A stretch of DNA of 11,196 bases. It comes from Sphingomonadaceae bacterium. Its GTDB lineage: Bacteria; Pseudomonadota; Alphaproteobacteria; Sphingomonadales; Sphingomonadaceae. This document shows, one piece after another, positions 1 through 7,978 of the stretch. The stretch covers positions 1 to 11,196 of the forward strand of contig SHLU01000055.1 in NCBI GenBank assembly GCA_004282995.1, given 5' to 3'. The stretch's first letter is position 1; every line of letters starts with the position of its first letter. A program made the position numbers and the translations under genes. The notes beneath the pieces are model-generated. The model had not been told where the DNA came from. It saw nothing but the letters and a program-made list of their open reading frames with translations, and did no database searches.

Positions 1-618
1 GAACGGACCGAAGCCTCGCATGTCGTCGGCAATCCGGAAACAAAGACACAGCTTACCGAGTGGGTAAGCTACACCTGCCCGGCCTGTGCCAATTTCTCGC
101 GTAATGGCGAAGAGGTGGTCAAGCTCGCCTATGTCGGTCCGGGCAAGGCCAAACTCGAAATTCGCCATGTCCAGCGCAATATCGTCGACGTTGCCGTGAC
201 CCTGGCCGCATGGTGCGGCGGGGCGGACAAGTTTCTGCAAAACCACTCGGCGCTGATGTGGCGACAAGACGCCTGGCTGGAAAAGGCCCGCAAGGCCACG
301 CCCGGCCAGCAACAGCGCTGGATGAGCGGCCCGGCTGCCACGCGGCGCAAGGCCATCGCCAGCGATGTCGATCTGTACACCATCATGCAGAGCCGCGGGA
401 TCGACCGGAACCAGCTCGACCGTTGCCTCGCTGATGATATCCTCGCCAACCGGCTCACCGATGCCTCGGCTGCGGACTATACCGAGCGCGGCATTGCCAG
501 CACGCCCAGCTTCGCGCTGGACGGTGAAGTGATCAAGGGAGCCCATGGATGGCCGCAGCTTGCGCCCTTGCTGTCCGAGGCGACAAAGCCCGATCTATCC
601 GGTTCGCTGCCCAAATGA
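1..618 (+). CDS. DsbA-like thioredoxin-fold oxidoreductase, 5'-truncated
   Basis: Frame 1 is open from the first base to a TGA at 616-618, so 205 C-terminal residues are visible and the true start lies upstream of the window. A CPAC redox motif sits at visible residues 26-29 (bases 76-87), followed by a helical insertion and the cis-proline loop (Thr168-Pro169 in STPSF). This is the layout of DsbA/Thioredoxin_4-type proteins, which exchange disulfides with exported proteins. Two further cysteines (visible residues 72 and 142) are placed like those of the next gene and may form a second, structural disulfide. The signal peptide would be in the missing part, so periplasmic location is inferred. 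It is followed on the same strand by a second DsbA-like gene after 118 nt. Whether it acts as oxidase or isomerase cannot be told from sequence. Confidence 0.88.
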   Translation, partial: ERTEASHVVGNPETKTQLTEWVSYTCPACANFSRNGEEVVKLAYVGPGKAKLEIRHVQRNIVDVAVTLAAWCGGADKFLQNHSALMWRQDAWLEKARKATPGQQQRWMSGPAATRRKAIASDVDLYTIMQSRGIDRNQLDRCLADDILANRLTDASAADYTERGIASTPSFALDGEVIKGAHGWPQLAPLLSEATKPDLSGSLPK

Positions 619-619
619 G

Positions 620-640
620 GCGATTGCCTGTCGGCAACGC
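620..640 (+). terminator. Hairpin just after the first DsbA-like gene
   Basis: GCG(A)TTGCC at 620-628 pairs with GGCAACGC at 633-640 around a TGTC loop, giving an 8-bp stem with one bulged A. It starts 2 nt after the stop codon at 616-618. No run of T follows, so it may be a weak terminator or a 3'-end processing/stability stem rather than a classical intrinsic terminator. Confidence 0.35.
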
Positions 641-736
641 TGTGGATAGTGGGAGCCGCACTGTCCACTCACCCTTCCCACCGGCTGGCCGAACGCGCTA
701 GCCTCCGTCAATTCCGCTGCAAGGAATCCAAGACCA

Positions 737-1492
737 ATGACGTTCATTCGCCGTGCCATCCTGACAACATTCGCTGCGCCACTGGCGCTCGGTCTTGCCG
801 CATGCAGTGACAGCGCCGACGAAACCGCCGAAATCACCGGCGAACCGGTTGCTGAAGTTGCTCCGCCCGAAGGCCAGCAATGGTCGCAGGTTACCCAGTT
901 GACCGAACAGAACGGCCATTTGATCGGCAACCCCGACGCCCCGATCAAGGTGGTCGAATACGGCTCGTTGACCTGCGGTACCTGCGCCTATTTCACCCAG
1001 AACGGCTTCGAACCGCTGCGTGAGGAATATATCGAAAGCGGGCGCGTCAGCTTCGAATTGCGGCCCTTTATCCTCAACGGACTCGATCTGGTGCTGGTGC
1101 GGCTGGCGCGGTGCGGAAGCGATGAGGCAGTCGTGCCATTGTCCGAAGCCTGGTGGAATGACTTCCAGAACGGCATGAGCCGCGCACAGGCCGACCAGGA
1201 AGCAGTCCGCGCGGCCATGGACAGCGAGGATCAGCAGACCCGCTACATCGCGATCGCCGAAGCAGCCGGCATGCTCGATTTCTTCGCCGCACGCGGCATC
1301 AGCCGCGATCAGGCCCGCACCTGCCTGTCCGACCCCGCGTCGATCCAGGCCATTGCCGAACGTTCGCGCAAGCAGGGCAAGGAACTTGGCATTACCGGCA
1401 CCCCGACCTTCTTCGTCAACGGGCGCAAGCTGCAGAACGTCGTGAGCTGGGAAGAGCTTGAGCCGATCCTACAGAAAGCCGGAGCGCGATAA
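737..1492 (+). CDS. DsbA-like thioredoxin-fold lipoprotein
   Basis: The 251-aa protein begins with a basic N-terminus (FIRR) and a short hydrophobic stretch ending in a lipobox, LAAC at residues 20-23. It is therefore predicted to be exported and lipid-anchored at Cys23. An acidic linker (about 24-48) precedes the thioredoxin fold. The redox motif is CGTC (80-83), and the cis-proline is Thr222-Pro223 in GTPTFFVNG. Cys126 and Cys196 probably form a second disulfide, as in the preceding paralogue. The family (DsbA/Thioredoxin_4, PF13462-like) transfers disulfides to or from secreted proteins. The ATG at 737 has an AAGGA stretch about 11 nt upstream, a slightly long spacing. The gene ends 9 nt before smc, so the two are probably cotranscribed. 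Oxidase versus reductase role is not decidable here. Confidence 0.9.
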   Translation: MTFIRRAILTTFAAPLALGLAACSDSADETAEITGEPVAEVAPPEGQQWSQVTQLTEQNGHLIGNPDAPIKVVEYGSLTCGTCAYFTQNGFEPLREEYIESGRVSFELRPFILNGLDLVLVRLARCGSDEAVVPLSEAWWNDFQNGMSRAQADQEAVRAAMDSEDQQTRYIAIAEAAGMLDFFAARGISRDQARTCLSDPASIQAIAERSRKQGKELGITGTPTFFVNGRKLQNVVSWEELEPILQKAGAR

Positions 1493-1501
1493 GGCCCGGC
1501 G

Positions 1502-4500
1502 ATGCAGATCAGGCGGCTCAAACTTAGCGGTTTCAAAAGCTTTGTAGAGCCCGCCGAACTGCGCATCGAGCCGGGGCTGACCGGCGTGGTCGGCCCCAAT
1601 GGCTGCGGCAAGTCCAACCTGCTCGAGGCGATCCGCTGGGTCATGGGTGAAAACTCGCCCAAGTCGATGCGCTCGGGCGGGATGGACGATGTGATCTTCG
1701 CCGGCACCGAGAGCCGCCCGCCGCGCGACTTCGCCGAAGTCGTGCTGCAGGCTGTCGATGCCGATGGCGAAGAACTGGACGTCACCCGCCGGATCGAACG
1801 CGGCGCGGGAAGCGCCTACCGCGTCAATGGGCGCGATGTGCGGGCCAAGGACGTGGCGCTGACCTTTGCCGATGCTGCCACTGGCGCGCACAGCCCTGCG
1901 CTCGTCAGCCAGGGCAAGATCGCGCAGGTCATAGCTGCCAAGCCTATCGAGCGGCGGATGATGCTTGAGGAAGCGGCCGGGATCGCCGGGCTGCACGTGC
2001 GCAAGCGCGATGCCGAGAGCAAGCTGCGCTCGACCGAGAAGAACCTCGAACGGCTCGAAGACCTGATGGCAGGGCTCGACAGCCAGATCGCGGGTCTGCG
2101 GCGGCAGGCCAAGCAGGCCGAGCGATACTCCAGACTGACCGACCAGATCGCCGTTGCCGAAGCGCGGCTGCTCTATGCCCGCTGGCGCGATGCTGCCGAT
2201 GCGGCGGAAGCCGCCCGGGCCGAAGCCAAACTGTCGGAAGAGCGCGTCATGGAAGCGCAGGCTACGGTTGCAGACGCACAGAAGATCCAGCGCGCGGCGG
2301 CAGAGACATTGTCCGAAGCCCGCGAGGAGCAAGCCGACCGGCGCAACGATGCCAGCGCCCACGGCCATCGTATGGCGGCACTCACCAGCCAGCTCGAGGC
2401 GGCTGAGCAAAGGCTCGCTGATCTCGACCGGCAGAAAGCGCGGCTGGAAGAGGACCGGACCGATGCCGACCGCCTGACCCGCGATGCCGCAGAAGCGCTG
2501 GGCCGGCTGGAAAAGGATCTCGCGGACAACGAGAAGACGTTGGCCGCGGACGAAGCACGTCGCCCGGCCCTAGCGGCCAAGCTTGAAGATACCGAGCGTG
2601 CTGCCCGGGCTGCCGAATTGGCGCTGGCCAAGGCGACCGCCGACCATGCCGGTGTCGAGGCCGAGTGGCGCGTTGCCGCAGCGACAATCGAACAGGCCGA
2701 GGCAAGGCTGTCCCGGCTCGATCGCGAAGCCAGGCGGCAGGACGAAATGCGCGCTACGCTGGTCGAAAGCGGCGATCCCGATGCAGCGGTCACATCCGCT
2801 CAGGCGGCGGTAAACGAGGCTGGCGGCAAATTGGCGAAGCTGCGGGAGCAGCTCGATACGCAGCGCGACCGCAAGGATGCCTTGCAGCAGGCGCGCGATG
2901 CCTCGGCCGACGCCTTTTCCGCAGCCCAGGCCGAACTGGCCGGGATCGAGCGCGAATTTCAAGCGCTCGACCGCGATAGGCAGGCGCGCGAGAAACAGGC
3001 CGCCGGGCGGCAAGGAATGCCCGCCGCGCTGGACAAGGTGCGCGCCGAGCCCGGGTTCGAGCGTGCCCTTGCTGCCGTGCTGGGGCGCGATGCCCAGGCC
3101 CCGCTGGGCAAGCCGGAAGGCGATCCTGAAGGGCGATTCTGGACTGGTGGAAGCACCCCCCCGGCAGTGGCCGACAGCCTCGCCGAGCATGTTTCCGATT
3201 GCCCGCCCGAACTCGCTGCGCGGCTGGCGCTAGTGCACGTTGCGGACAGAGACGACGGACGCAATCTGGCACCAGGCGAGTGGCTGGTCACCCGCAACGG
3301 CGCGCTGCGGCGATGGGACGGCTTTATCGCCCGCGGACAAGGTGCGGCCGAAGCGGCTAGGCTCGAAGCCGCTAACAGACTGGCAGAGCTTGAAGCCGAA
3401 TTGCCTGCGAAGCAGAAAATCCGCGATATTGCGCAAGGCGAACAGGAGCGTGCCCAGGAAGAGCTATCACGGCTCCAGCGCGATCTGATCGCGGCAGAAC
3501 GCGCGGTTAGCGAAGCTTCCGAGAACGAGCGCCAGGCCTTGCGCGCGCTCGACCAGGCCGAAACGGCGCGCGAGCGTATCGCCGGGCGGCTCGAAGAACT
3601 AGCGCTGGCCGAGAGCGAACTGGCCGAGCAGCGCAAACAGGCCGAGGCCGAGCTTGCCGCAGCCAAGGAACAACGCGCCGCCCTGCCCGATCCCGAAGCC
3701 GGACGCTCCCAGTTCGAAGCGACACGAGCCAAGAACGATGCGGCCCGGTCCGCCATGCAGGCGGCAACCGCGGAATTGGCCGCACACGACCAGGCACTGG
3801 CGGTGGCGCGCGAACGCACGGCGGCGCAACGGATCGAGAAGACCAATTGGCAGGCAAGATCTGGCGAAGCGGCACAACGACTGGCGGGGATGAAGGCGCG
3901 ATTCGAGGAAATCGCAGAGGAACGTGCGATCGTCGCCGCCAAGCCCGAAGGCCTGATGCGCGAGATCGAACAAGGCGACGCAGTGCGCACCAGGCTCGGT
4001 GAGGAACTGGCCAAGGCCAATGCCGGAGTCGAACAAGCGCAGACGGCTGCCGACGCGGCCGACCGGGCGCTGGCCGAGGCGACCGAGCAGCTTGCCACTA
4101 CCCGCGAAAGCCGCGCAGGACTTGCTGCTCGGGCCGAGAACGAAGAAGCGCGTCGCAGCGAGATGGCGCGCATTTCAGGCGAACGCTTCCAGTGTCCGCC
4201 CCCGATGCTGGCAGAGAAATTTTCCTTTGATCCCGAGGCGATTGGATCGAAGGAGTCCGAGGGCGAGGAAATGGACCGGCTGACCACCAGCCGCGAACGG
4301 ATCGGGCCGGTCAACCTCGTCGCGGCCGAGGAACTGGCGAAGATCGAGGAAGATCACGGCAATAGTGCCGCCGAACAGGCTGAATTGGTCGAAGCAGTCC
4401 ATCGCCTGCGCGGCAGTATCGGCAATCTCAACCGCGAAGGCCGCGAACGCCTGCGCGCTGCTTTCGAACAGGTCGACACCCATTTCCGCGAACTGTTCCA

Positions 4501-4924
4501 GAAGCTGTTCTCGGGTGGCCAGGCCCATCTTGCACTGATCGACAGCGATGATCCGCTCGAAGCGGGGCTGGAGATTTTTGCCCAGCCGCCGGGCAAGAAG
4601 CTGCAATCGCTGACGCTGCTGTCGGGCGGTGAGCAGGCTTTGACCGCTACGGCGCTCATCTTCGCCCTGTTTCTGACCAACCCTGCACCTATCTGCGTCC
4701 TCGACGAGGTCGATGCCCCGCTCGACGATGCCAATATCGATCGGTTCTGCGACCTGCTCGATTCGATGGTGCGCGAAACAGACACCCGCTACCTGATTGT
4801 CACCCACAACGCCGTGACGATGAGCCGGATGCACCGCCTGTTTGGGGTGACCATGGTCGAACAGGGTATCAGCCGCCTTGTCAGCGTGGACCTCGGCGAG
4901 GCGGAAGCGCTGGCTGCGGAATAG
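1502..4924 (+). CDS. smc: Chromosome segregation protein SMC
   Basis: This is a full-length 1140-aa SMC ATPase, which dimerises and, with ScpA/ScpB, extrudes DNA loops to organise and separate chromosomes. Domain order is complete. The N-terminal head carries Walker A GPNGCGKSN at residues 31-39. A first Ala/Glu/Arg-rich coiled coil runs about 170-505. The hinge is about 510-615 and includes the typical EPGFERALAAVLG segment. A second coiled coil runs about 615-965. The C-terminal head has the ABC signature LSGGE (1040-1044), Walker B ICVLDE (1064-1069, catalytic Glu1069) and the switch His1102. The ATG lies 9 nt after the DsbA-like gene, with only a weak AAGG as ribosome-binding site, which suggests coupling to the upstream gene. 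A run of seven C occurs near 3156-3162 in the hinge, but the frame stays SMC-like on both sides. ScpA/ScpB are not in the window. Confidence 0.98.
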   Translation: MQIRRLKLSGFKSFVEPAELRIEPGLTGVVGPNGCGKSNLLEAIRWVMGENSPKSMRSGGMDDVIFAGTESRPPRDFAEVVLQAVDADGEELDVTRRIERGAGSAYRVNGRDVRAKDVALTFADAATGAHSPALVSQGKIAQVIAAKPIERRMMLEEAAGIAGLHVRKRDAESKLRSTEKNLERLEDLMAGLDSQIAGLRRQAKQAERYSRLTDQIAVAEARLLYARWRDAADAAEAARAEAKLSEERVMEAQATVADAQKIQRAAAETLSEAREEQADRRNDASAHGHRMAALTSQLEAAEQRLADLDRQKARLEEDRTDADRLTRDAAEALGRLEKDLADNEKTLAADEARRPALAAKLEDTERAARAAELALAKATADHAGVEAEWRVAAATIEQAEARLSRLDREARRQDEMRATLVESGDPDAAVTSAQAAVNEAGGKLAKLREQLDTQRDRKDALQQARDASADAFSAAQAELAGIEREFQALDRDRQAREKQAAGRQGMPAALDKVRAEPGFERALAAVLGRDAQAPLGKPEGDPEGRFWTGGSTPPAVADSLAEHVSDCPPELAARLALVHVADRDDGRNLAPGEWLVTRNGALRRWDGFIARGQGAAEAARLEAANRLAELEAELPAKQKIRDIAQGEQERAQEELSRLQRDLIAAERAVSEASENERQALRALDQAETARERIAGRLEELALAESELAEQRKQAEAELAAAKEQRAALPDPEAGRSQFEATRAKNDAARSAMQAATAELAAHDQALAVARERTAAQRIEKTNWQARSGEAAQRLAGMKARFEEIAEERAIVAAKPEGLMREIEQGDAVRTRLGEELAKANAGVEQAQTAADAADRALAEATEQLATTRESRAGLAARAENEEARRSEMARISGERFQCPPPMLAEKFSFDPEAIGSKESEGEEMDRLTTSRERIGPVNLVAAEELAKIEEDHGNSAAEQAELVEAVHRLRGSIGNLNREGRERLRAAFEQVDTHFRELFQKLFSGGQAHLALIDSDDPLEAGLEIFAQPPGKKLQSLTLLSGGEQALTATALIFALFLTNPAPICVLDEVDAPLDDANIDRFCDLLDSMVRETDTRYLIVTHNAVTMSRMHRLFGVTMVEQGISRLVSVDLGEAEALAAE

Positions 4925-4976
4925 CGTGACGCTGGCGGCAAGATTGGAGCCGGGCGTAACTGTAATATGACCGGAA

Positions 4977-5000
4977 ATGCGCCTCTAGCGCATCGCGCTA
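4977..5000. repeat. Two overlapping inverted repeats between convergent smc and merR
   Basis: ATGCGC (4977-4982) pairs with GCGCAT (4988-4993) around a 5-nt loop. TAGCGC (4986-4991) pairs with GCGCTA (4995-5000) around ATC. The arms overlap, so the two hairpins exclude each other. They lie in the 73-nt gap between the 3' ends of smc and merR and include the merR stop codon (5000-4998). No T-tract follows on either strand. They may help end transcription from both sides, but the support is only structural. Confidence 0.3.
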
Positions 5001-5471
5001 CGCCCCGACTGCTGCTGCCAGCCGCTCTCGAATATCCTTGAGTTGAGCGACCACCTCCGCCGGTACGGCCTGTCCCGCAGCAACCGGCGCCCCGTCAGCT
5101 TTGCGGTCCTTGCCCACGCTCTCGTTCGGCGATTGAGATTGCCGGTCCGGCTTGGAAGAACCAGACCCCTCCTCTGCATTGGTGGAAGTGTGCGAAGGCC
5201 TCTCGCCAAGCTGCACTCGTCCCTCTTCAATGGCCTGCCGCGCGCCTTTCAGCGTATAGCCTTCGTTATTGACCAATCGATGGATCGTCTCGATCAGCGC
5301 GACATCCGCGGCCCTGTAGTAACGGCGATTACCGCTGCGTTTCAAAGGCTGCAATGTGGGAAACTGTTCTTCCCAATAGCGCAAGACGTGAGGCTTCAGA
5401 CCAAGTGCCGAGCCGACTTCACCGATGGTGCGCAGAGCACTGTCATCCTTGCCATCGTCAAAAGTCGTCAC
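4998..5471 (-). CDS. MerR-family transcriptional regulator
   Basis: The 157-aa product has an N-terminal MerR winged-helix domain: recognition region TIGEVGSALGLKPHVLRYWEEQF at about residues 15-37, wing with RSGNRRYYR at 45-53, then helices to about 82. A hydrophilic Ser/Gln/Lys-rich linker (about 90-135) follows, and then a short amphipathic C-terminal helix (140-155) that probably makes the dimer. There is no cysteine at all, so metal or redox sensing as in classical MerR is unlikely. I chose the GTG at 5471 because it sits 2 nt after the ihfA stop, has GGAG 7 nt upstream, and avoids a 189-nt in-frame overlap with ihfA. The gene is the last of an ihfA-merR pair that, to my knowledge, is common in alphaproteobacteria. 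Its target and effector are unknown. Confidence 0.9.
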   Translation of the reverse strand: MTTFDDGKDDSALRTIGEVGSALGLKPHVLRYWEEQFPTLQPLKRSGNRRYYRAADVALIETIHRLVNNEGYTLKGARQAIEEGRVQLGERPSHTSTNAEEGSGSSKPDRQSQSPNESVGKDRKADGAPVAAGQAVPAEVVAQLKDIRERLAAAVGA

Positions 5472-5473
5472 GC

Positions 5474-5776
5474 TCAATCTCCGTTCGCTATTCGCTCCCG
5501 CAATAGCTGGCTGGCCCGGAAAGTCATGACCCTTCGGGGAGTTATCGGCACTTCGACCCCGGTCTTGGGATTTCGTCCGATCCGTTCCTTCTTGTCCCGC
5601 AGCACGAAACTGCCGAAACCGGAGATCTTCACATTCTCCCCGCGTTTCAGGCCGTCGCACATATGAGCAAGTATGGATTCAATCATTTCGAGCGATTCTG
5701 CTCTGCTGAAGCCCATTTTTCTATTTATGGCTTCGGCCAGATCTGCTCGGGTCAGTGTGCCCACTGATCGCGCCAT
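5474..5776 (-). CDS. ihfA: Integration host factor subunit alpha
   Basis: The 100-aa protein matches IHF-alpha along its whole length. It has N-terminal dimer helices (LTRADLAEAINRKMGFSRAES at about 8-28), a body strand KISGFGSFVLRDKKER (50-65), and the DNA-binding beta arm with RNPKTG at 69-74, where Pro70 is the residue that intercalates into and kinks DNA. IHF works as a heterodimer with IhfB (not in this window) to bend DNA at replication, recombination and promoter sites. The ATG at 5776 has a strong GGGGAG 7 nt upstream. It is separated from fabH by 138 nt, so it may have its own promoter, and it is followed after 2 nt by merR. The RNPKTG arm context and the neighbourhood favour the alpha subunit over HU. 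Confidence 0.96.
   Translation of the reverse strand: MARSVGTLTRADLAEAINRKMGFSRAESLEMIESILAHMCDGLKRGENVKISGFGSFVLRDKKERIGRNPKTGVEVPITPRRVMTFRASQLLRERIANGD
5479..5483 (-). promoter_or_regulatory. Ribosome-binding site of merR inside ihfA
   Basis: On the minus strand CGGAG lies 7 nt before the GTG at 5471, within the last codons of ihfA. This decides the merR start in favour of the short form and implies translational coupling to ihfA. Confidence 0.6.
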
Positions 5777-5825
5777 GCGCCAACTCCCCTACCCAGTGCG
5801 ACCCGGATTTACGAACCCTGCAATA

Positions 5826-5854
5826 GACATAGCTCAAAGGCTGACTGGCCGCAA
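5826..5854 (-). promoter_or_regulatory. Possible sigma70-type promoter for ihfA-merR
   Basis: On the minus strand TTGCGG (5854-5849) and TATGTC (5831-5826) are separated by 17 nt, a reasonable -35/-10 pair upstream of the ihfA ATG at 5776. Each hexamer is an imperfect match. A small inverted repeat, CTGGC/GCCAG at 5845-5860, overlaps the -35 and could be an operator or a weak fabH 3' stem. The rest of the 5777-5914 gap shows nothing I can name. Confidence 0.3.
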
Positions 5855-5914
5855 TGCCAGGGCGCGAAAAATCGTTTGCTAAGGCTAAGTTAGAAGGCAC
5901 AAGCCAACAAAAGT

Positions 5915-6889
5915 CTACATACGGGCGAGACACGCGCCCCATGTGAAACCGCCACCCATTGCCTCAAACATGACGAGATCGCCGGCCTTTATTCGGCCAT
6001 CCTGGATCGCGGTGTCGAAGGCCAGCGGAACCGAGGCAGCCGAAGTATTGGCGTGTTGGTCGACAGTGACGACCACCTTCTCGATCGGAAGGCCGAGCTT
6101 GCGCGCGGTAGCATCGAGGATGCGTGCATTTGCCTGGTGAGGCACGACCCAGTCGATTTCTTCGGCCGAAACACCTGCATCTTCAAGCACTTCGTTCAGA
6201 ACTTCTGCCAGATTGACGACAGCATGACGGAACACCTCGCGACCTCTCATCCGCAAGTGCCCGACTGTCTGCGTAGTCGAAGGTCCGCCATCGACGTAGA
6301 GCAGATCATGCTGCCTGCCGTCGGCATGGAGACGGCTCGCGATCAGTCCCGCGGCATGGTCGTCATCGGCCTCGCCGTCGACTGCTTCGAGCACGATTGC
6401 ACCCGCGCCATCGCCGAACAGAACGCAGGTAGTGCGATCCTCCCAATCGAGGATGCGGCTGAAGGTTTCAGCACCGATAACCAGCGCTTTTTTGGCCGAG
6501 CCCGTCCGCAACAGCGAATCGGCAGTGGTCAGCGCATAGAGGAAGCCCGAACAGACCGCCTGCACATCGAATGCAATGCCGCCGTGACAGCCGAGGGCAT
6601 GCTGGACCTTGGTGGAGGTGGCGGGAAAAGTGTTGTCGGGCGTCGCTGTCGCCAGAATGATCAGGTCGATCTCGGCGGCATCGACCCCGGCAGCGGCGAG
6701 CGCCTTGCGCGCGGCATCGGTAGCCAGCGTGGCGGTGGTTTCGCCTTCTCCGGCAATATAGCGCTGCCGGATACCCGTGCGCTCTACAATCCATTCATCG
6801 CTCGTATCGACTTCGGCTGCCAGTTCGGCATTGCTGACGACGCGCCTGGGCAGAGCAGAGCCGCTGCCTCGAATGACCGAGCGGATCAC
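5915..6889 (-). CDS. fabH: Beta-ketoacyl-ACP synthase III (FabH)
   Basis: FabH condenses acetyl-CoA with malonyl-ACP to start type II fatty-acid synthesis in the cytoplasm. The 324-aa protein shows the full thiolase-fold catalytic triad: Cys113 (QAVCSGF), His251 (VPHQANARI) and Asn281 (HANTSAAS), very close to E. coli Cys112/His244/Asn274. The GGGFTWGA end motif is also present. I chose the GTG at 6889. It overlaps the plsX stop as GTGA, gives the usual N-terminus VIRSVIRGSGSALP, and fits the family length of about 320. An in-frame GTG at 6934 would add 15 residues unlike the family and deepen the overlap with plsX. The gene follows plsX directly, the usual partner order, and ends 138 nt before ihfA. 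Confidence 0.96.
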   Translation of the reverse strand: MIRSVIRGSGSALPRRVVSNAELAAEVDTSDEWIVERTGIRQRYIAGEGETTATLATDAARKALAAAGVDAAEIDLIILATATPDNTFPATSTKVQHALGCHGGIAFDVQAVCSGFLYALTTADSLLRTGSAKKALVIGAETFSRILDWEDRTTCVLFGDGAGAIVLEAVDGEADDDHAAGLIASRLHADGRQHDLLYVDGGPSTTQTVGHLRMRGREVFRHAVVNLAEVLNEVLEDAGVSAEEIDWVVPHQANARILDATARKLGLPIEKVVVTVDQHANTSAASVPLAFDTAIQDGRIKAGDLVMFEAMGGGFTWGACLARM

Positions 6890-7956
6890 TTTGCCGGCCC
6901 CGGCGACGACCCATTGCCGGCCGTCGCGTTCCACATCCGGTCGCCAAGCTCATGCAGGTCTGACGCGATTCGTTCGGTCAATTTTTCCTCGAGCAGGCGC
7001 GCCGCAACTGCGACGGCATTGGCGATACCGACCGCATTGGCGCTACCGTGGCTCTTCACGACCACGCCATTGAGGCCCAGAAACACTGCGCCATTATGGT
7101 TGTTGGGGTCGAGGTGATGCTTGAGCAATTCGGTCGCCGGTCGAGATACGAGGAAACCGACCTTTGAGCGGATCGAACTGGTGAAAGCCGTGCGCAACAG
7201 GTCGGTCACGAACCGGGCCGTTCCTTCGATTGCCTTCAGGGCGATGTTGCCGGAGAAACCATCGGTCACAACGACATCGACCTCGCCGCGATTGATCTTG
7301 TCGGATTCGACATAGCCGTCAAACTGCATCGCCAGACCTGTCGCTTCCTGCAACTGGCTGGCGGCTTCGCGCAGGCGGTCGAATCCCTTGATTTCCTCGG
7401 TGCCAATATTGAGCAGGCGCACACGCGGCTTGTCGCGGCCCGTCAGAATGCGCGAATAGGCTGCACCCATGATCGCGAATTGCACCAAGTTGCGGGCGTC
7501 CGCCTCGGTATTGGCGCCAAGATCGAGCATGATGACATCGTTATCCCCCAGCGTTGGCATGATACCTGCCAGGGCGGGCCGGTCGATGCCCGGCATGGTG
7601 CGCAGAGCCAGTTTGCTCATTGCCATCAGTGCGCCGGTATTGCCGGCGCTGACCGCAGCGCCTGCCTCACCCATCTTCACCGCATTGACGGCCATGCCCA
7701 TGCTGGTGGTCTTGGCGCGTCGCAGGGCCTGGGTCGGCACTTCATCGCCGCCCACGATATCTTCGGCATGAAGAACTTCGGATGCCTGGCGCAGGTTCGG
7801 ATGATCATCGAGCGCACGCTTGATACGCGTCTCATCACCGACCAGCAGGAACTTGAAGCGAGAATGGCGGTGTCGGGCCTCGGCCGCACCGTCCATCATC
7901 ACGCGCACGCCTTCATCACCGCCCATCGCATCGATGGCGATCCGCGGCAGGCTCAT
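6886..7956 (-). CDS. plsX: Phosphate acyltransferase PlsX
   Basis: PlsX converts acyl-ACP plus phosphate to acyl-phosphate, the donor that PlsY uses for glycerol-3-phosphate acylation. It therefore sits at the branch between fatty-acid and phospholipid synthesis, as a peripheral membrane enzyme. The 356-aa product has the family start IAIDAMGGDEG (6-16), NTGALMAMSK in the N-terminal half, the LLNIGTEEIKG motif, and DGFSGNIALKAIEGTARF further on. The length is normal to slightly long. The ATG at 7956 has GGAGAG about 6 nt upstream and lies 22 nt after the rpmF stop. The TGA at 6888-6886 overlaps the fabH GTG by 4 nt. The order rpmF-plsX-fabH is shared with E. coli and many other bacteria. Confidence 0.97.
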   Translation of the reverse strand: MSLPRIAIDAMGGDEGVRVMMDGAAEARHRHSRFKFLLVGDETRIKRALDDHPNLRQASEVLHAEDIVGGDEVPTQALRRAKTTSMGMAVNAVKMGEAGAAVSAGNTGALMAMSKLALRTMPGIDRPALAGIMPTLGDNDVIMLDLGANTEADARNLVQFAIMGAAYSRILTGRDKPRVRLLNIGTEEIKGFDRLREAASQLQEATGLAMQFDGYVESDKINRGEVDVVVTDGFSGNIALKAIEGTARFVTDLLRTAFTSSIRSKVGFLVSRPATELLKHHLDPNNHNGAVFLGLNGVVVKSHGSANAVGIANAVAVAARLLEEKLTERIASDLHELGDRMWNATAGNGSSPGPAK

Positions 7957-7978
7957 GGCGCTCTCCAGCTAGCTGAAA

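Noticed and set aside
1469..2410. 313-codon minus-strand frame over the start of smc
   Set aside because: Antisense shadow of the SMC head domain; no recognisable protein features.
3156..3162. Run of seven C in smc as a possible frameshift
   Set aside because: The protein reads as SMC hinge on both sides in one frame and the C-terminal head is intact, so no frameshift is present.
2959..4314. 451-codon open frame on the minus strand inside smc
   Set aside because: It is Ser/Ala/Arg-rich with no domain sense and lies wholly antisense to an intact SMC. Long antisense frames are usual in GC-rich coding DNA.
5472..5660. N-terminal extension of merR by 63 codons
   Set aside because: It would lie inside ihfA in another frame and gives low-complexity sequence unlike the MerR family. 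The GTG at 5471 with GGAG fits better.
6890..6934. Earlier GTG start for fabH
   Set aside because: It adds 15 residues unlike FabH and deepens overlap with plsX; the GTGA overlap start gives the normal N-terminus.
6053..7117. 354-codon plus-strand frame across fabH and plsX
   Set aside because: It crosses the junction of two intact, well-recognised minus-strand genes and has no family-like motifs.
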